Position numbers and translations under genes: made by a program
Shown: one piece after another, positions 17,085 to 18,818 of the stretch
How the letters are laid out: every line of letters begins with the position of its first letter
How positions within the stretch are numbered: the stretch's first letter is position 1
Notes under the pieces: model-generated
Told to the model about the DNA's origin: nothing
The model's input: only the letters and a program-made list of their open reading frames with translations
Databases searched by the model: none
Assembly: GCF_001949125.1 (NCBI RefSeq)
Contig: NZ_MSTI01000106.1
Coordinates: forward strand, 1 to 18,818
DNA: 18,818 bases
From: Deinococcus marmoris
GTDB taxonomy: Bacteria; Deinococcota; Deinococci; Deinococcales; Deinococcaceae
Direction: 5' to 3'

Positions 17085-17137
17085 CAGCCGCCGCGCTGCC
17101 CAGAGTTCCCCCCGCCACCGACGCGGGGGCTTTTTTT
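17061..17137 (+). promoter_or_regulatory. Predicted transcription attenuator of ilvA with rho-independent terminator
   Basis: Three competing pairings are visible. Hairpin 1: GTCAGG (17066-17071) with CCTGAC (17080-17085), enclosed by GGCAG (17061-17065) with CTGCC (17096-17100). Antiterminator: GGGGAA (17070-17075) with TTCCCC (17106-17111). Terminator: CCCCCGC (17109-17115) with GCGGGGG (17123-17129), seven-base loop, then C and T7 (17131-17137). A ribosome stalled at the Ile codons would cover hairpin 1's left arm and leave GGGGAA free, so the antiterminator forms; a ribosome at the stop codon would cover GGGGAA and the terminator forms. Confidence 0.7.
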
Positions 17138-17161
17138 GCATTCAGTACGGAGGATAGACAC

Positions 17162-18712
17162 ATGATCCAGCCCCAGGAATTTGAACCCGGCCAGATGACC
17201 GCGATGGATGTGCTGCGCCTCGCCCTGACCGGCAAGGTGTACGGCGCGGCCATCGAAACCCCGATCAGCGCCGCCCCCGGCCTGAGCAAACGCACGGGCA
17301 ACCACGTGCTGCTCAAACGCGAGGACCTGCAACCGATCTTCTCGTTCAAACTGCGCGGCGCGTACAACAAGATGGCGCAACTTTCGCCACAGCAGCGCGA
17401 AAAGGGCGTGATCACGGCGTCGGCGGGCAACCACGCGCAGGGGGTGGCCTATGCGGCGCAGGAACTGAAGATGCGGGCGGTGATCGTGATGCCCGCCACG
17501 ACGCCCGAGATCAAGATCGAGGGCTGCCGCGCCCGTGGGGCCGAGGTCATCCTGCACGGCGACAGCTTCAGCGACGCCGAAACCCACGCCTACGCGCTGC
17601 AAAAGGAGCTGGGCCTGACCTTCGTGCATCCCTTCGACGATCCCCTGGTGCTGGCCGGACAGGGCACGGTGGCGCTGGAACTGCTGCGGCAGGTGGAGAC
17701 TGGCAACGGCTACACGGTCTTCGTGCCAGTAGGCGGCGGCGGACTCATCGCGGGCGTGGCGAGCGTGATCAAGGCCCTGCGCCCCGACGTGAAAGTGGTG
17801 GGCGTGGAACCGGACGACAGCGACGCCATGTATCAGAGCTTGCAGGCCGATACGCGGGTGCGGCTGGACTCGGTGGGCATCTTCGTGGACGGCGTGGCGG
17901 TCAAGCAGGTGGGGGCCTACACCTTTGACCTGACGCGGCGCTATGTGGACGACTGGGTGCGCGTCAACACCGATCAAGTCTGCGCGGCCATCAAGGACGT
18001 GTTCGACGATACCCGCGCCGTGATGGAACCCGCCGGGGCGCTGGCGGTGGCGGGCCTCAAGAAATATGCGCGCGAGCATGGCCTCAAGGACGAAACGCTG
18101 GTGGCGCTGACCTGCGGCGCGAACGTCAACTTTGATCGCCTGCGCCACGTCTCGGAGCGGGCCGAGATCGGCGAACAGCGCGAGGCGATTCTGGCCGTGA
18201 CCATCCCCGAGCGGGCCGGGGCCTTCCGCGAATTTATCGAGGTGATCGGCGCGCGGGCCGTGACCGAGTTCAATTACCGCTACGCCCCCCGCAGCGAGGC
18301 GCAGATCTTCGTGGGCGTGCAACTGGCCTCTGCGGGGCAGCGCGGCGAACTGGTGGACACCCTGACCGCCCGTGGCTACGCCGTTCTGGACCTGACCGAC
18401 GACGAACTGGCCAAGGTCCATGTCCGCCACATGGTGGGAGGCCGCGCCCCGGAGGCCGAGGGCGAGCGCGTCTATTCCTTCACTTTCCCCGAACGCCCCG
18501 GCGCGCTGCTGGAATTCCTGACACATCTGCACGGGCGCTGGAACATCAGCCTGTTCCATTACCGCAACCACGGCAGCGCCCACGGACGGGTGCTGGCCGG
18601 GATTCAGGTGCCGGAGGAGGACGGAGCCGACTTCGCCACTTTCCTGCGTGGCCTGGGCTACCCATCGGATGAGATGACGCAGAATCCGGCGTACCGACTG
18701 TTTCTGACCTGA
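17162..18712 (+). CDS. ilvA: Threonine ammonia-lyase, biosynthetic
   Basis: IlvA is a PLP enzyme that deaminates threonine to 2-oxobutanoate, the first committed step to isoleucine. The 516-residue protein has the full biosynthetic architecture. The catalytic domain shows the PLP lysine in SFKLRGAYNK (Lys63), SAGNHAQGVAYAA (88-99) and the phosphate loop VGGGGLIAGV (190-199). Two ACT-like regulatory repeats follow (AVTIPERAGAFREFIEVIG and FTFPERPGALLEFLTHL), which bind isoleucine and valine. The length rules out the short catabolic TdcB type. GGAGG (17149-17153) lies eight bases before the ATG at 17162. Expression is probably controlled by the leader peptide and attenuator upstream; an insertion sequence begins 8 bases after the stop. 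Confidence 0.97.
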   Translation: MIQPQEFEPGQMTAMDVLRLALTGKVYGAAIETPISAAPGLSKRTGNHVLLKREDLQPIFSFKLRGAYNKMAQLSPQQREKGVITASAGNHAQGVAYAAQELKMRAVIVMPATTPEIKIEGCRARGAEVILHGDSFSDAETHAYALQKELGLTFVHPFDDPLVLAGQGTVALELLRQVETGNGYTVFVPVGGGGLIAGVASVIKALRPDVKVVGVEPDDSDAMYQSLQADTRVRLDSVGIFVDGVAVKQVGAYTFDLTRRYVDDWVRVNTDQVCAAIKDVFDDTRAVMEPAGALAVAGLKKYAREHGLKDETLVALTCGANVNFDRLRHVSERAEIGEQREAILAVTIPERAGAFREFIEVIGARAVTEFNYRYAPRSEAQIFVGVQLASAGQRGELVDTLTARGYAVLDLTDDELAKVHVRHMVGGRAPEAEGERVYSFTFPERPGALLEFLTHLHGRWNISLFHYRNHGSAHGRVLAGIQVPEEDGADFATFLRGLGYPSDEMTQNPAYRLFLT

Positions 18713-18719
18713 AGTCTCT

Positions 18720-18818
18720 GAGAGCGTGTTTATAAAGGGTCCGATCCGGTGGCAAGCTTGAGGTGTGAAACGCAAGCCTTACTCATCGGACCTGACCCAA
18801 GCCCAGTTTAAGCGGCTC
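18720..18818 (+). mobile_element. Left end of an insertion sequence (IS5-like), truncated by the window
   Basis: Right after ilvA comes GAGAGCGTGTTTATAA (from 18720), the look of an IS terminal repeat, then a short leader and the start of a transposase. The other end and any target-site duplication are outside the window, so the exact boundary is uncertain. Confidence 0.65.
18765..18818 (+). CDS. IS5-family transposase, N-terminal fragment (partial)
   Basis: From GTG at 18765 the frame reads VKRKPYSSDLTQAQFKRL up to the window edge. This matches the start of IS5-type transposases and their DUF4096 domain (xRKPYPSDLTDxQWxxLxPLLP). Only 18 residues are visible, so the subgroup and whether the gene is intact cannot be told. 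AGG lies close before the GTG. Confidence 0.75.
   Translation, partial: MKRKPYSSDLTQAQFKRL

Noticed and set aside
17006..18775. 589-codon open frame on the - strand opposite ilvA
   Set aside because: It is the antisense shadow of ilvA, whose sense frame has all family motifs. Long antisense frames are expected at this GC content.

Overview
The window is high-GC chromosomal DNA that looks like Deinococcus or a close relative. I base this on protein content (a CoaX with the N-terminus I expect in that genus, a divergent AroA, TelA), on many start codons lying 5-9 nt downstream of a bare TANNNT -10 box (leaderless genes, common in Deinococcus), and on a small terminal-repeat element of a type I associate with this genus. 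Nothing was searched against a database.

Layout. 1-1267 (+): the 3' end of a secreted or envelope protein with an LPP20/FlgT-like C-terminus, then a small secreted protein of unknown function and a terminator. 1268-1488 is a structured intergenic region with three copies of one sequence in two orientations. 1489-3250 (+): coaX and a BtuF-like binding protein without a signal peptide. 3228-5432 (-): a phosphate operon of a DUF47/PhoU-like protein, a Pit transporter and a P-loop kinase, with a Pho-box-like repeat upstream. 5659-7044 (+): a DUF427 protein and a six-helix membrane protein. 7159-9112 (-): purU between two related four-helix membrane proteins that share two histidine positions; the upstream one has a good promoter with a palindromic operator. 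9227-11944 (-): telA, a uridine-kinase-like gene and an APH-like kinase, apparently one operon. 12063-13458 (+): two overlapping YdcZ-type small transporters and a MarR regulator. 13462-14607 (-): a sugar/sorbosone dehydrogenase-like lipoprotein. 14676-14858: a terminator and a MITE-like element abutting a YiaA/B-type gene. 15279-16619 (-): aroA. 16632-17161: a long leader region with a strong G-quadruplex motif and an ilvA attenuator. 17162-18712 (+): ilvA. An insertion sequence starts at about 18720.

Most genes are housekeeping: CoA, folate, aromatic and isoleucine metabolism and phosphate uptake. The most interesting material is regulatory: the predicted ilvA attenuator (14-codon leader peptide with tandem Ile codons), the G-quadruplex motif upstream of it, the Pho-box-like repeat, the operator at 9145-9162, and the repeat families sharing a TACGGRTTSCG core.
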